Assembly: GCA_021203585.1 (NCBI GenBank)
Contig: JAJQAW010000143.1
Location: 1 to 12,971 of the forward strand
Reading direction: 5' to 3'
Source: Rikenellaceae bacterium
Lineage (GTDB): Bacteria > Bacteroidota > Bacteroidia > Bacteroidales > Rikenellaceae
Length of the DNA stretch: 12,971 bases
A program made the position numbers and the translations under genes. Shown in pieces: positions 1 to 8,274 of this stretch. The first letter of the stretch is position 1. Each line of letters opens with the position of its first letter. Under the pieces are notes generated by a model. The model saw nothing but the letters and a program-made list of their open reading frames with translations, searched no databases and was not told where the DNA came from.

Positions 1-950
1 TGGGAGAGCAGGTGGCGAAGTTCTTTCAGGTACTCGCGCGTAGCGGTCCGGTCGTTGTATTTGCGGGCGATCGGCGTTTGTCCGGCAAATTCGGAGATGT
101 AAACGATCGCATTGGCCAATACCGGTTTGGCTTCATCGGTCAGGTAGGCCGGAGAGGCGGAGAATCCCCAATGAAAGAAATTGCCGTGGCGGCCGATGGC
201 TACCGCATCGAGTGTTTTCTGGCACACCCCGCTGCTGATGTATTCCGCCTCCGGTGAGTCTTCGTAGCCCCATGAACGGGAAACCATGCCGATGCGAAAA
301 CCTTTTTCGGTCGCGTAGCCGGTGGTCTGCACCGTCCACATAGGAATTTCCTCGGGAATGGGACCGTCGTGGTAATAAGGGTAGTGGAAAGCCTCCTGCG
401 GAGTGGGTTTCATGCGGACGGTCATGGAAACCGCGAAAGGTCCGTTGAAAATCGGATGCTCCTGCCGCCAATGATGCGCCTCGGCATCTAGACAAAGACA
501 GTACCAATCGTTCTTGATCCCGATTCGACGGCCCGTCCGGTCCCCGATCTCGCCGATGGTCAATACCGGCCGGTCGAAATCTTCAGTGAAATATCCGGGA
601 GGCAGGTAGATTCCTTTTTCTTGGTCGGTCACTCCCGGGACGATCGGTTCGGGGCGTCCGTCGAGAATGGTCACATCGTATTCATACGACAACCGCTGGT
701 GGTATTCTCGGGCGTGGATCACGGTAGTTTCCGTAAAATAATCGTTCAAAAAGGATTCGAACGAAGCCATCCGTTTTCGCACCCCTTCTTCCATCCGGAC
801 CGAATCCGGCGCGGCTGTTCCGTACGTATCGAAATCGGGAGTTCCTCCTACGTACAAGATTCGCAGGGAGGATTTCGAGTGGTCCTGTGCCGTTGCGGCC
901 GCAGTAAAACTCAGTCCGGCTAGAGCCAGTGTAAAGATGCTTGTTTTCAT
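1..950 (-). CDS. Secreted protein of unknown function, C-terminus cut by window edge
   Basis: The frame is open from an ATG at 950 to the left edge, giving 316 codons without a stop, so the C-terminus lies outside the window. Residues 1-21 form a clear Sec signal peptide ending ATA-QD, so the product is exported to the periplasm or cell surface. Residues 29-40 (LRILYVGGTPDF) look like the first strand of a Rossmann or flavodoxin-like fold, followed by a helix and YDVTILDGRP near 91-100. Residues 247-292 contain AVAIGRHGNFFHWGFSASP and then a helix and FAGQTPIARK. This layout is loosely reminiscent of ThuA-like or class I glutamine-amidotransferase-like proteins, but I see no convincing catalytic triad and do not assign a function. 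It lies 125 bases downstream of susD on the same strand, so it is probably a downstream member of the uptake operon. The reading frame is certain; the role is not. Confidence 0.8.
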   Translation of the reverse strand, partial: MKTSIFTLALAGLSFTAAATAQDHSKSSLRILYVGGTPDFDTYGTAAPDSVRMEEGVRKRMASFESFLNDYFTETTVIHAREYHQRLSYEYDVTILDGRPEPIVPGVTDQEKGIYLPPGYFTEDFDRPVLTIGEIGDRTGRRIGIKNDWYCLCLDAEAHHWRQEHPIFNGPFAVSMTVRMKPTPQEAFHYPYYHDGPIPEEIPMWTVQTTGYATEKGFRIGMVSRSWGYEDSPEAEYISSGVCQKTLDAVAIGRHGNFFHWGFSASPAYLTDEAKPVLANAIVYISEFAGQTPIARKYNDRTATREYLKELRHLLS

Positions 951-1006
951 GCGTCGTGTTTTTCGATTCTCCTCGAAGGGATTTCCGGCAGAGCCGGGGA
1001 ATGGGT

Positions 1007-1060
1007 GGGAGGAATTGCCCGTGGAGGTTCTGAGGCTCGCACGGGTAATTCTGCCCTCCC
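1007..1060 (-). repeat. Long imperfect inverted repeat between susD and the secreted-protein gene
   Basis: The left arm GGGAGGAATTGCCCGTG (1007-1023) pairs with the right arm at 1040-1060 (CACGGGTAATT then CTGCCCTCCC). The pairing is interrupted by one mismatch and a 4-base bulge, with a loop of 16 bases. The hairpin starts 15 bases after the susD stop codon. On the minus strand no T-run follows it, so it is not a standard intrinsic terminator. An mRNA-stabilising or processing hairpin that sets different expression for susD and the downstream gene is an inference. A second small hairpin (CCGGC-AGA-GCCGG) lies at 985-997. Confidence 0.6.
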
Positions 1061-1075
1061 TAATTTTCCGGAGAT

Positions 1076-2644
1076 TTAATTTTGCTCCCAACCCATCAGG
1101 ATCAATTGCTGATTATCGATCGGTATGGCCCACCGCGGATCGTCCGGAGCGATGACCAGGGTTTGTGTAGAGTGGATGTCGGTCGGCGAAGTGAGGACCG
1201 TGCGGGTAATGCTGATGTTGGCTTTTTCCGCTCCGTTGAGCCGTTTGATATCGTAGAAACGCCACAGTTCCGACATTTCGCGAGCCCGTTCATCGAGCGC
1301 CTCCTGAACACTTCCTCCGATATTTTCCGCCGCCTCCATGTCCGTAAACCGCGTGCGGCGCAGGGTTCGAAGCACCTCGGCCGCCTCTTCCGTCCGGTTG
1401 ACCCGGGCCAGGCACTCGGCCTGAATGAGGTACATTTCGGCGGTGGTCAATCCCAGAATGTAGTATTTTCCGGAAGATCCGGTACTGGAAGAAAAGCGCA
1501 GGTAAACATGCCGGTTGGCCTCCGGCGTTCCCTGCTGATCCTCCCAGGTGAAACAACGGGCGGTTTCGACTCCGTCGATCTCGATCGTTTGGTGTAGCCG
1601 TTGGTAGACGATGTAATTGTTGTCGTAAAAGGTTTTCCAACGCGCATCGTGCTTGTGGTCGAATAAATCGTAATAGGACTGGGAGATCGGCAGATTGCGG
1701 TTATAGAAATACAAATCCGAATAGTGGGACAGCAGAAATTCGTCGTATTTCCAGAATTTTTCACCGCCGTCGGTCATCAGCCGGGTCAGGAACTTATACT
1801 GGATGGTTTCCGTGATCGCGGTATTGGTCGGATCGAGTACATGGATATCGTACAGGTCCGGTTGATAGAGTTCCTCGTGTTGGAAATCCAGCAGCACATC
1901 GTAGGCATTCAGGGCGGCCGTGGCGTTGGCCAGCGCCGAGTCATAATTTCCGCGGTACAGGGCGATTCGGGCCCTGAGCGCTTGTACGGTCGGTACGGTC
2001 GGTCTGAAATTGCGCTCTTTCTGGAACACGGTCCGGTCGACTGCCGTCAAGGCCTCTTGAGCGGCATCCAGATCGGCATAAATCCGTTCGAGCGTATACC
2101 CGACGGTCTCCCGCGCGGGAATGTCGTCCGCTGCCGTATTGGTTCGGTAACCGATGCCGGGAGCGGTTTCATCCCAGAGGGCATACTGCACCAGGGCGAT
2201 GAAATGATAATAAGCCCGTCCGAATAACGCCTCGCCTTCCGCCTGCTTGCGGATCGAGGGGGTGGTTTGCTCCACCTGGTCCATGTATTCCAACACCGTG
2301 TTGAACGTATAAATATTGTTCCAGACCGGGGTCCAGGTACAGGCGACCATGTTTCCTGTTTCCAGAAATTCGTTATCCCAGGCCCATACGTAATAGGAAT
2401 CCCCGCTGGCCGCAGTCCGGACCACATAGTAGGAAGAATACTCTACGGCATCCCCGCGCAAAATGGCTTCGCTCCAGCAATAGCCGGTCCGGTAATTGGA
2501 GGGGTTGCCTATCAGGCCTTCCAGTTGATCCATGTGGTAGATGTAAGCGCTTCCCGATTTGTTGGGCGTCTTGTCCAGAAAGTCCGAGCAACCGGTCAGC
2601 ACGGATCCGAGTAACATCACAGTATATAAAACGATCTTTTTCAT
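1076..2644 (-). CDS. susD: RagB/SusD family nutrient-uptake outer-membrane lipoprotein
   Basis: This 522-residue protein has a lipoprotein signal peptide with lipobox LTGC, the acylated cysteine being residue 19, followed by SDFLDKTP as is typical of SusD proteins. Family knowledge places it on the cell surface, where it forms a lid over SusC and captures the substrate, usually a glycan or sometimes a peptide. The body has the usual alpha-helical TPR-like organisation: a central AEALFGRAYYHF-type segment (residues about 136-150), a TAEMYLIQAECLARV segment near 400 and the closing DDPRWAIPID stretch near the C-terminus. Length is normal for the family. The stop is TAA. It starts 12 bases after the susC stop, so the two are surely cotranscribed. 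The substrate cannot be read from the sequence. The frame is intact, unlike its partner susC. Confidence 0.95.
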   Translation of the reverse strand: MKKIVLYTVMLLGSVLTGCSDFLDKTPNKSGSAYIYHMDQLEGLIGNPSNYRTGYCWSEAILRGDAVEYSSYYVVRTAASGDSYYVWAWDNEFLETGNMVACTWTPVWNNIYTFNTVLEYMDQVEQTTPSIRKQAEGEALFGRAYYHFIALVQYALWDETAPGIGYRTNTAADDIPARETVGYTLERIYADLDAAQEALTAVDRTVFQKERNFRPTVPTVQALRARIALYRGNYDSALANATAALNAYDVLLDFQHEELYQPDLYDIHVLDPTNTAITETIQYKFLTRLMTDGGEKFWKYDEFLLSHYSDLYFYNRNLPISQSYYDLFDHKHDARWKTFYDNNYIVYQRLHQTIEIDGVETARCFTWEDQQGTPEANRHVYLRFSSSTGSSGKYYILGLTTAEMYLIQAECLARVNRTEEAAEVLRTLRRTRFTDMEAAENIGGSVQEALDERAREMSELWRFYDIKRLNGAEKANISITRTVLTSPTDIHSTQTLVIAPDDPRWAIPIDNQQLILMGWEQN

Positions 2645-3140
2645 AATCCGGGTTTTTTATTTCAAATGGAATTTCAGTCCGAAGGTATAGATAGCCATCG
2701 GTTTGAAGCTGGAAATGGGATAATCCGGGTCCATTTCTTTGTTGGAGGACCAGATGATCCCCAGGTTCCGGGCCTGGGCGAACACATCGATGCTTCGGAA
2801 CAAATTTTGTTTACGCAGTAGATTTTGGGGTAACTCGTAACCGAGGTAGATTTCATTCAGGCGCAGGTGGATTCCCCTTGGCATAGGCTGCCGTGGTGGC
2901 CTGATGCAGGTTGGTCATGTATATCCAGGTCGAACCGCTGTCGAAAATGGCCTGGTTGGCACTGTTCCACAAGGGCAGTACGGTATAGGAATCCTGCCGG
3001 CTGTATCCCTCTTCGTGAAGGGCGATGGCCGACTCCAGCGCTTTGGAATAGTGGGCATCGTCCTGGCGGCTGCTGTAGGCATTGCCTTTGGAAAAATAGT
3101 AACCGAATTTGCCGGTGATCATAAAAGACAGCGTGATTCC

Positions 3141-3143
3141 CTA
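3141..3143 (-). other. Second in-frame TAG in susC
   Basis: The codon follows ...GFTNTFTF and precedes GITLSFMITGKFGY in the same frame. SusC homologues read through this stretch without a break, usually with a charged or polar residue at the stop position. AAG (Lys) and CAG (Gln) are each one substitution away from TAG. Confidence 0.85.
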
Positions 3144-3650
3144 GAAAGTAAACGTATTGGTAAACCCGAGGTGAGAGGAGGGGGTGCGGTTGCCCAGAAA
3201 ATAGGTCCAGTTGTAATCCTCTACTTTTTCCCCGGTGGCGCCGTTGACCGAATCGTAGTAATGGGTGGTTTCCCGGCTTTGGACGATTTCCTGCGTTCCG
3301 TCTTTCCCTCGCAGGACGATGTATCCTTCATTGGTGTAGCCGGCTGCTTTATAAGCCCATATGCCATTGATCGAATACCCGGGATAGTAGCTCGGACGGA
3401 CCGAAGTATTGATGACCCGGTATTCTTTCACCACGTTTTTATTGTAAGAATAATTCAGCGATCCACTCCAAATCAATTCTTCGGTGATCGGTAACCGGGT
3501 GCCGATCATCCATTCGACCCCGTTGTTGTCTACCACGGCGTTGTTGAAGGTGGCCGTGCTTTGCCCCTGGGTAATGATGGGAACGGTGGCCGTGGAGAGT
3601 ACATCGTAGGAATGTTTGCGGTAATAATTGAATGTACCGTAAAGCTTGCC

Positions 3651-3653
3651 CTA
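3651..3653 (-). other. First in-frame TAG in susC
   Basis: The codon follows ...FDIGLDFRLW and precedes GKLYGTFNYYRKHSYD in the same frame. These flanks are the standard SusC motif leading into a late barrel strand, so a single missing residue is the only disruption at this point. Confidence 0.85.
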
Positions 3654-4331
3654 CCAGAGCCGAAAATCCAGGCCGATATCGAACGTTCGGGACTTCTCCC
3701 AGGTCAGCGAGGAGTTTCCACGGGCCGAAATGCCGTTGTAGGGTTCGTTGTTCGAATACTGTATACTACCGGAACTGGTGCTGACCGTGGTCACGGAGGA
3801 GGTCCGGTATTTTCCGGCCGCAAATCCCGCCTCGCCGATCGAGGTACGGAACTTGAGCAGATCGATCCACGGGACATCCACCAGAAATTCCTCTCCGGAG
3901 ATCAGCCACACCCCGGCTACGGACCAGAAAGGAGAGAATTTATCCCGGGTATCCTTCGCCTGAAAGTTGGAGGCGTCCGTACGGGCGCTCGCGGTGAGGG
4001 TATACTTCGCGCGGTAGGTATAAGCGGCATTCAGGTAGGCCGAAAAATAGCGGTCTTCATAGGTATAAAGATTTCCCGGAGCCTTGTAGGGCATGCGGAC
4101 CTGGTTGCCGAAAATATTCGTATAGTAATTGATGTAATCGGTGGTCGATAGGACGGAATTGGTATTCTCGTTGTAACCGTAGCGCCAGAGGGTGGCATTG
4201 TTTTCCTGGGTCGAGGCCGTTACCTCGGTACCGGCGGACAGGACCACATCGTGCAGTCCGAAACTGCCGCTGTAGTCGGCTTGCGCACGCAGGTTGTAGT
4301 CTTCGTATTGATTGCCCTTGTCGGTGAAATT

Positions 4332-4341
4332 CCCCCCCCCC
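4332..4341 (-). repeat. Ten-base homopolymer (G10 in the coding strand) inside susC
   Basis: There are ten consecutive C residues on the plus strand, read as ACG GGG GGG GGG AAT, that is T-G-G-G-N within YFDTGGGNFTDKG. The tract is in frame as sequenced. Gain or loss of one G would truncate SusC within a few dozen codons. Long G tracts are known slippage sites in bacterial surface-protein genes. They are also a common source of sequencing error. Confidence 0.9.
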
Positions 4342-6465
4342 GTATCGAAATAGGAATCGTACAATCCCGTAGCCTCGTTGTAGGTAGAGTACAGGTTGTA
4401 GTAGTTGCGTACCAGGTAGGATTCGGGCTTGTAGTACATATGCGATTTGTACTGGTTGCGTTCGTATTGTCCGCTCAGGCGTACCTGCAAATTCTGCAGT
4501 ACCCGGTAGTTGAGGGCCGCATGGATGCGCGTGGTAAAGCGGTCGGAGGTGTTGTCTATATATTTACTGTCCTGCACCGGATTGTAAAACCAACTGGCCG
4601 GGGTTTTGCCCTCGTATTCGGACATCAGTATGGGATAATAGATCGTAGCGGCGGTACTCAACGTATTGTCGGTGGCGCCGGTGGCGTAGCTATTGGCCGA
4701 GATGTGGCTGTAATTGCCTTGATCGTCCACGATCCGGTGCCAGGGACTGATGCTGTTTTTCAGAGCGGTCAGCGGTACGTCGTTGTTGGTTTGCTGACTA
4801 AAGCCGGTATTGATACCCAGGTCCAGCGTCAGGCGGCCGCTCAATTTGAATTGGTTGGTCAGGTTTAGCATAATCCGTTGATTATCGTTTCCCTGTTGGC
4901 AGGTATCCTCTTTGTCGTAGGCCGCCGAGAAGGAATAATTCATCTGTTCGCTCCCCCCGCGGATCGAGAGGTTGTACTGTTGAGTGACCGCGTTGCGGTA
5001 TACCAGTTTACCCAGATCCTTCTTCCATTTCCCGTCGTTGGCCAGCATTTCCGATTTGCGTCGATCGAATTCCGTTTGGGTGATGTGTCCCATTTCATGC
5101 TCCAACATCAACGCCGCCACATCGTTGATGTAGACATAATCGGCTTCGGAGGGGTAATTATAGGGATTGTACCAGGAACTTTGATAGCCCGAATAATACT
5201 GCCTCAAGTTTTCCATATACCAAAACGTACTTTTGGTATCGGCCATGTTGAAAGCATACCCCAGATCCGGCTTGGAACTGATCGATACATGGCCGCTGAC
5301 GCTGATATTGGGTTTGCCGCTTTTCCCTTTTTTTGTAGTGATGACGATCACACCGTTGGCCGCTCGCGCGCCGTAAATGGAGGTGGCTGCCGCATCCCGC
5401 AACACGGTAATGGTCTCTACGTCGTTGGGGTTGATGGTGGCAAAGGGGTCCATGGAGTTGCGGATGCCGTCCGCACCGAAATTGTTGGAGGTAAATCCCT
5501 GGATGGGAAATCCGTCCACGACGATCAGCGGATCCGTATCGATCCGGTTGTCGGCAGTACTGCTGTTCTGAGCCAGGGTACCCTGGCCGCGGATGACAAA
5601 ACGGTTCTGGCCGTCGATGGTCGATACGGTGGTCGCCATCCCGGGAACCATACCCGTGAGTGCCGAAGAGATATTGGAAACCGGTTTGCGGCTCAGCTCT
5701 TGCTCGGTAATAATAGTATAGGCACCGCCGACCCGTTCCCGGGAGATCGTCCGGTAACCATCCACCACCACCTCATCGATTTCCTGGTCCTCAATCACCA
5801 TAACCACATTCAGGATGGTCCGCCCGGCATCCGGTGTTCCGACCGGAATCTGCCGGGTGTGGTAGCCCATATAGGAGAAGGTCAGGATACTCCCCGGCTG
5901 GACCAGTACCGCGTAATGCCCTTGGGCGTCCGTGACGGTGCCCCTGCCGGAGGAGCGGTCGGCAATGCTGACTCCGACCAGCGGTAAGCCGCTGCCGTCG
6001 GTTACCCGCCCCGAAACTTCAATTCGGTCGGTGCGGCCGAGGGGAGAAGCGGGGGCGGTTTCCGCCGCTGCGCTTTTCCGGACCGTGACGCGGGTACCTT
6101 CCATCGAGTAGGTAAAGGGTAAACCGGTCAGTACGCGGGAAAGCGCGGTATTCATATCGACTCCGCTCAGGGTTTGGGTAACCCGGTAACCGTCCGTTTC
6201 GGAATAGTTGAACACGAACCGGTACTGATCCAGGCCTTCGAGCGTGCGTAAGACCTGATCCAAGGGTTCGTTAGAGAAAGAGGCACTGATCAGTTTGCGC
6301 TGAGCCTGCCCGGAGGTTCCGCAGCAGAGCAGCATAAAAAACACTCCGAACCATAGGTTTTTCGAAGTGCGATGCCGGAAAATCGTAAATTTTCGCATAG
6401 TTTTGCAACGTATTGGATTAGACACTGGAGACTACCGTCAGGAAGCCTCGTTTAATCGAAACACC

Positions 6466-6503
6466 GGCAGGGTAGAACGGGTCGCCAAACTCTTTACCCT
6501 GCC
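6466..6503 (-). repeat. Hairpin between fecR and susC
   Basis: Perfect 9-base arms, GGCAGGGTA (6466-6474) and TACCCTGCC (6495-6503), enclose a 20-base loop. The hairpin begins 5 bases after the fecR stop and ends 67 bases before the preferred susC ATG. There is no T-run on the minus strand after it, so a simple terminator is unlikely. It may partly attenuate or process the transcript so that fecR and susC are expressed at different levels; that role is inference. Confidence 0.6.
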
Positions 6504-6508
6504 TTATT

Positions 6509-7501
6509 TTATCTTACAACAATAAGATTATCAGTTATTTCTACCTCCACATGGGCCAGTTCGCACAGCTGGAAGATGACCTGCTCGATGTCTTCCGATT
6601 TCTCGAACCAAAACCGTATCGGGTCCTGATTCGTAATAGTCCCCTCTAACCGGTAGCCGTAATCCGAGCAAATTCGGTCCAGAATTTCCTTTACCGTCTT
6701 TCGGTCGAAATAATAGTAGCCCTCTACCCAAGAGATATAATCCAGTATATCTACCTGCCCGACGGTAATTTGCTCTCCGGTGACGGTTGCGTTTTGACCG
6801 GGAGTCAGGCGGACCCCGCCGCTCCAATCCTGCTCCCGGTTTTTGACCCTGACCGAACCCTGGACCAGGGTAATTTGGCTCGGCCGGTCTGGATGGGACC
6901 GCACGCGAAAGCGGGTTCCCAACACTTGGGTGACACTCACCGGGGTGCTGACTACGAACGGAGAAGAATCGTCCCGGGCTACTTCCAGAAAGAATTCGCC
7001 GTAATGAATCTCCACACCTCGATCTGCATCCGGCAGAAAATATGCGGGATACTCCAAGTTGCTTCCGGCGCGGATGTGGACTACCGTACCATCGCTCAAA
7101 CTCAGCCGGAAATCGTTCTCTTCGGGAACCACCAATGTGTAGCGGGCGGGAACAGCGAGATTTTCCGGTAGGTTATACTGCAAAGTATGATCGCCGATTA
7201 ACTCGGTGTGGCCGATTATCCGGGGAATCTGCTCCAGCTCGATCCGGTTTCCCGAATCGTCGACCACATATACGGAATGCATGCCGGAGAAGTGCACTGC
7301 GGTTGGTCGCGGTTGGGTTAACAGGGTCAGGGCTATCGCCATGCCGGTTAAGCCGGCTGCCGCCCCAAGCCTAAGGCGCCTCGTTTTTTCAGATTTTCGC
7401 TGACGCCGGAACGCAGTCAGGCGTCTTTCCACTTCCTCGGAGGGGGTAGGGTGGAGATGGTGTTCGGCCTCGCGCAACATCCGTTCGAATTCGTGGTCCA
7501 T
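6509..7501 (-). CDS. FecR-family anti-sigma factor / sigma regulator
   Basis: This 330-residue inner-membrane protein has a cytoplasmic N-terminal segment of about 42 residues that would bind the sigma factor, one transmembrane helix (about 43-63), a periplasmic FecR domain (about 120-222, including FRLSLSDGTVVHIRAGSNLEY without its last residue and VLGTRFRVRSH) and a C-terminal DUF4974-like domain (about 262-328, FDRKTVKEILDRICSDYGY). In this family the periplasmic part senses the STN domain of the loaded receptor, and the protein then releases or activates its ECF sigma factor. It is the first gene of the minus-strand uptake block, and the matching sigma gene is divergent across a 231-base gap. 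The stop is TAA. The frame is intact and the length normal. The signalling partner assignment is inferred from position and the STN domain of SusC. Confidence 0.93.
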   Translation of the reverse strand: MDHEFERMLREAEHHLHPTPSEEVERRLTAFRRQRKSEKTRRLRLGAAAGLTGMAIALTLLTQPRPTAVHFSGMHSVYVVDDSGNRIELEQIPRIIGHTELIGDHTLQYNLPENLAVPARYTLVVPEENDFRLSLSDGTVVHIRAGSNLEYPAYFLPDADRGVEIHYGEFFLEVARDDSSPFVVSTPVSVTQVLGTRFRVRSHPDRPSQITLVQGSVRVKNREQDWSGGVRLTPGQNATVTGEQITVGQVDILDYISWVEGYYYFDRKTVKEILDRICSDYGYRLEGTITNQDPIRFWFEKSEDIEQVIFQLCELAHVEVEITDNLIVVR

Positions 7502-7600
7502 TTTAATTTATCGTTACCATTTATCTCTATATCGATTTTATCCGGCCGATCGGATGACAAGCTGTGAAAAAAACAATAAATTTGCTGAAGTTCCCCGATG

Positions 7601-7618
7601 AAAAAAGGATCCTTTTTT
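7601..7618. repeat. 18-base perfect palindrome in the fecR/sigma intergenic region
   Basis: AAAAAAGGATCCTTTTTT reads identically on both strands and lies 100 bases upstream of fecR and 115 bases upstream of the sigma gene. It could be a dimeric-protein operator or a weak hairpin. A-rich symmetry of this kind also arises by chance in AT-rich spacers, so function is unproven. Confidence 0.55.
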
Positions 7619-7663
7619 GAAACCCTGAATTCCTTTCTTGTTCGCTCTTAAAAGTCCGTACTG

Positions 7664-7680
7664 ACCGGGTTGTACCCGGT
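7664..7680. promoter_or_regulatory. 17-base inverted repeat abutting the sigma-gene promoter, possible operator
   Basis: ACCGGGT-TGT-ACCCGGT has perfect 7-base arms around a 3-base spacer. Its last base is also the first base of the TATCTTTG element at 7680-7687. A repressor or activator bound here would sit directly on the promoter of the sigma gene. No such regulator is identified in the window. Confidence 0.5.
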
Positions 7681-7687
7681 ATCTTTG
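7680..7687 (+). promoter_or_regulatory. Candidate -7 element of the sigma-factor gene
   Basis: TATCTTTG matches the Bacteroidota housekeeping -7 consensus TAnnTTTG, 45 bases before the sigma-gene ATG at 7733. No convincing -33 TTTG box is found at the usual spacing upstream, so the call rests on the -7 element alone. Confidence 0.45.
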
Positions 7688-7732
7688 CTTTTCCCGGCCT
7701 CTGCCAAAAAATGATCGTTAGAAAATACGAAC

Positions 7733-8260
7733 ATGGAGAAGTTTGGAGAGATGGACCGTTATGCGCAATTTGACCGCGTATTCTGGAAGTATTACGATCG
7801 CCTGTTCCATCACGCCTATAGTTTTCTTCGTCAAACCGAGAATGCCCACGATGTGGTTAACGACACCTTTGAAATTATTTGGAAGGATTACGGCCGGTAT
7901 GCGGAGCATCCCAATCCTGCATCTTACTTGTATGCCATCGTTCGACACAAATGCCTGGATGCATTACGCCGCCGAGCCATTCATGACCGGTATGTCGATG
8001 CAGCCAAATCGGAACCGTATGCGGAGGCTTACGATTATACCGATTACGAAATAAAAATGGAGGCGGTTAAAAACCGAATTGCCGCATTTCCTCCCCGGAC
8101 CCGGAAGGTCTTTATTTTGTGCTATATCGACGGGTATACCTACCGACAGGCAGCTCGGCAATTGGGAGTTTCGGTGAATACCGTGAAGACCACCCTTTCC
8201 CGGGCCCTGAAAACACTGAGAGAAACTTTCGATCGGGACAATCGATCCAAAGGCCGGTAA
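7733..8260 (+). CDS. ECF-type RNA polymerase sigma-70 factor
   Basis: This 175-residue protein contains sigma region 2 (about 12-80, including ENAHDVVNDTFEIIWKDY and YLYAIVRHKCLDALRRR) and sigma region 4 (about 110-163, including LCYIDGYTYRQAARQLGVS and VNTVKTTLSRALKTL, a helix-turn-helix). These are the two domains of an extracytoplasmic-function sigma factor, which directs RNA polymerase to a small regulon. The family expectation is that FecR holds it until the STN receptor signals. The start at 7733 leads straight into conserved sequence; the in-frame ATG at 7751 is an alternative. Unusually, the gene is divergent from fecR-susCD rather than heading that operon, and it converges with cydB. 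The stop is TAA. Confidence 0.93.
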   Translation: MEKFGEMDRYAQFDRVFWKYYDRLFHHAYSFLRQTENAHDVVNDTFEIIWKDYGRYAEHPNPASYLYAIVRHKCLDALRRRAIHDRYVDAAKSEPYAEAYDYTDYEIKMEAVKNRIAAFPPRTRKVFILCYIDGYTYRQAARQLGVSVNTVKTTLSRALKTLRETFDRDNRSKGR

Positions 8261-8274
8261 CTCGGTTGCCGGCC
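8252..8274 (+). terminator. Hairpin containing the sigma-gene stop codon, probable terminator
   Basis: The arms GGCCGGTAAC (8252-8261) and GTTGCCGGCC (8265-8274) pair over ten positions, with one G-T wobble, around a TCG loop. The TAA stop at 8258-8260 lies inside the left arm. The hairpin is strong, but only mixed sequence follows rather than a clean T-run, so termination efficiency is uncertain. It sits between the convergent sigma and cydB genes. Confidence 0.55.

Larger units (their letters stand above)
2657..6398 (-). pseudogene. susC: SusC/RagA TonB-linked outer-membrane receptor with STN domain, broken near its 3' end
   Basis: The product would be a TonB-dependent transporter partnering SusD. 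I chose the ATG at 6398 (MRKFTIF) because it begins a normal signal peptide ending GQAQ; a GTG at 6425 would add nine residues. Domains in order are STN (about 36-100), a carboxypeptidase-regulatory-like domain (VSGRVTDGSGLPLVGVS through YMGYH), a TonB-box-like DEVVVDGYR, and a plug carrying VETITVLRDAAATSIYGARA, then the barrel. The STN domain marks it as a signalling receptor working with FecR. Three lesions hit the last third of the barrel: in-frame TAG at 3651-3653, in-frame TAG at 3141-3143, and a +1 frameshift at the GGGG run (2874-2877 on the plus strand). All downstream fragments still read as SusC, ending IYTFGLKFHLK at a TAA (2657). Repaired, it would be about 1246 residues. As read, the product stops after 915 residues without its last barrel strands. 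Confidence 0.92.

Noticed and set aside
4878..5987. A 369-codon open frame on the plus strand inside susC
   Set aside because: It is antisense to the well-conserved plug and N-terminal barrel of SusC, its translation shows no recognisable domain, and it follows from codon bias of the true gene.
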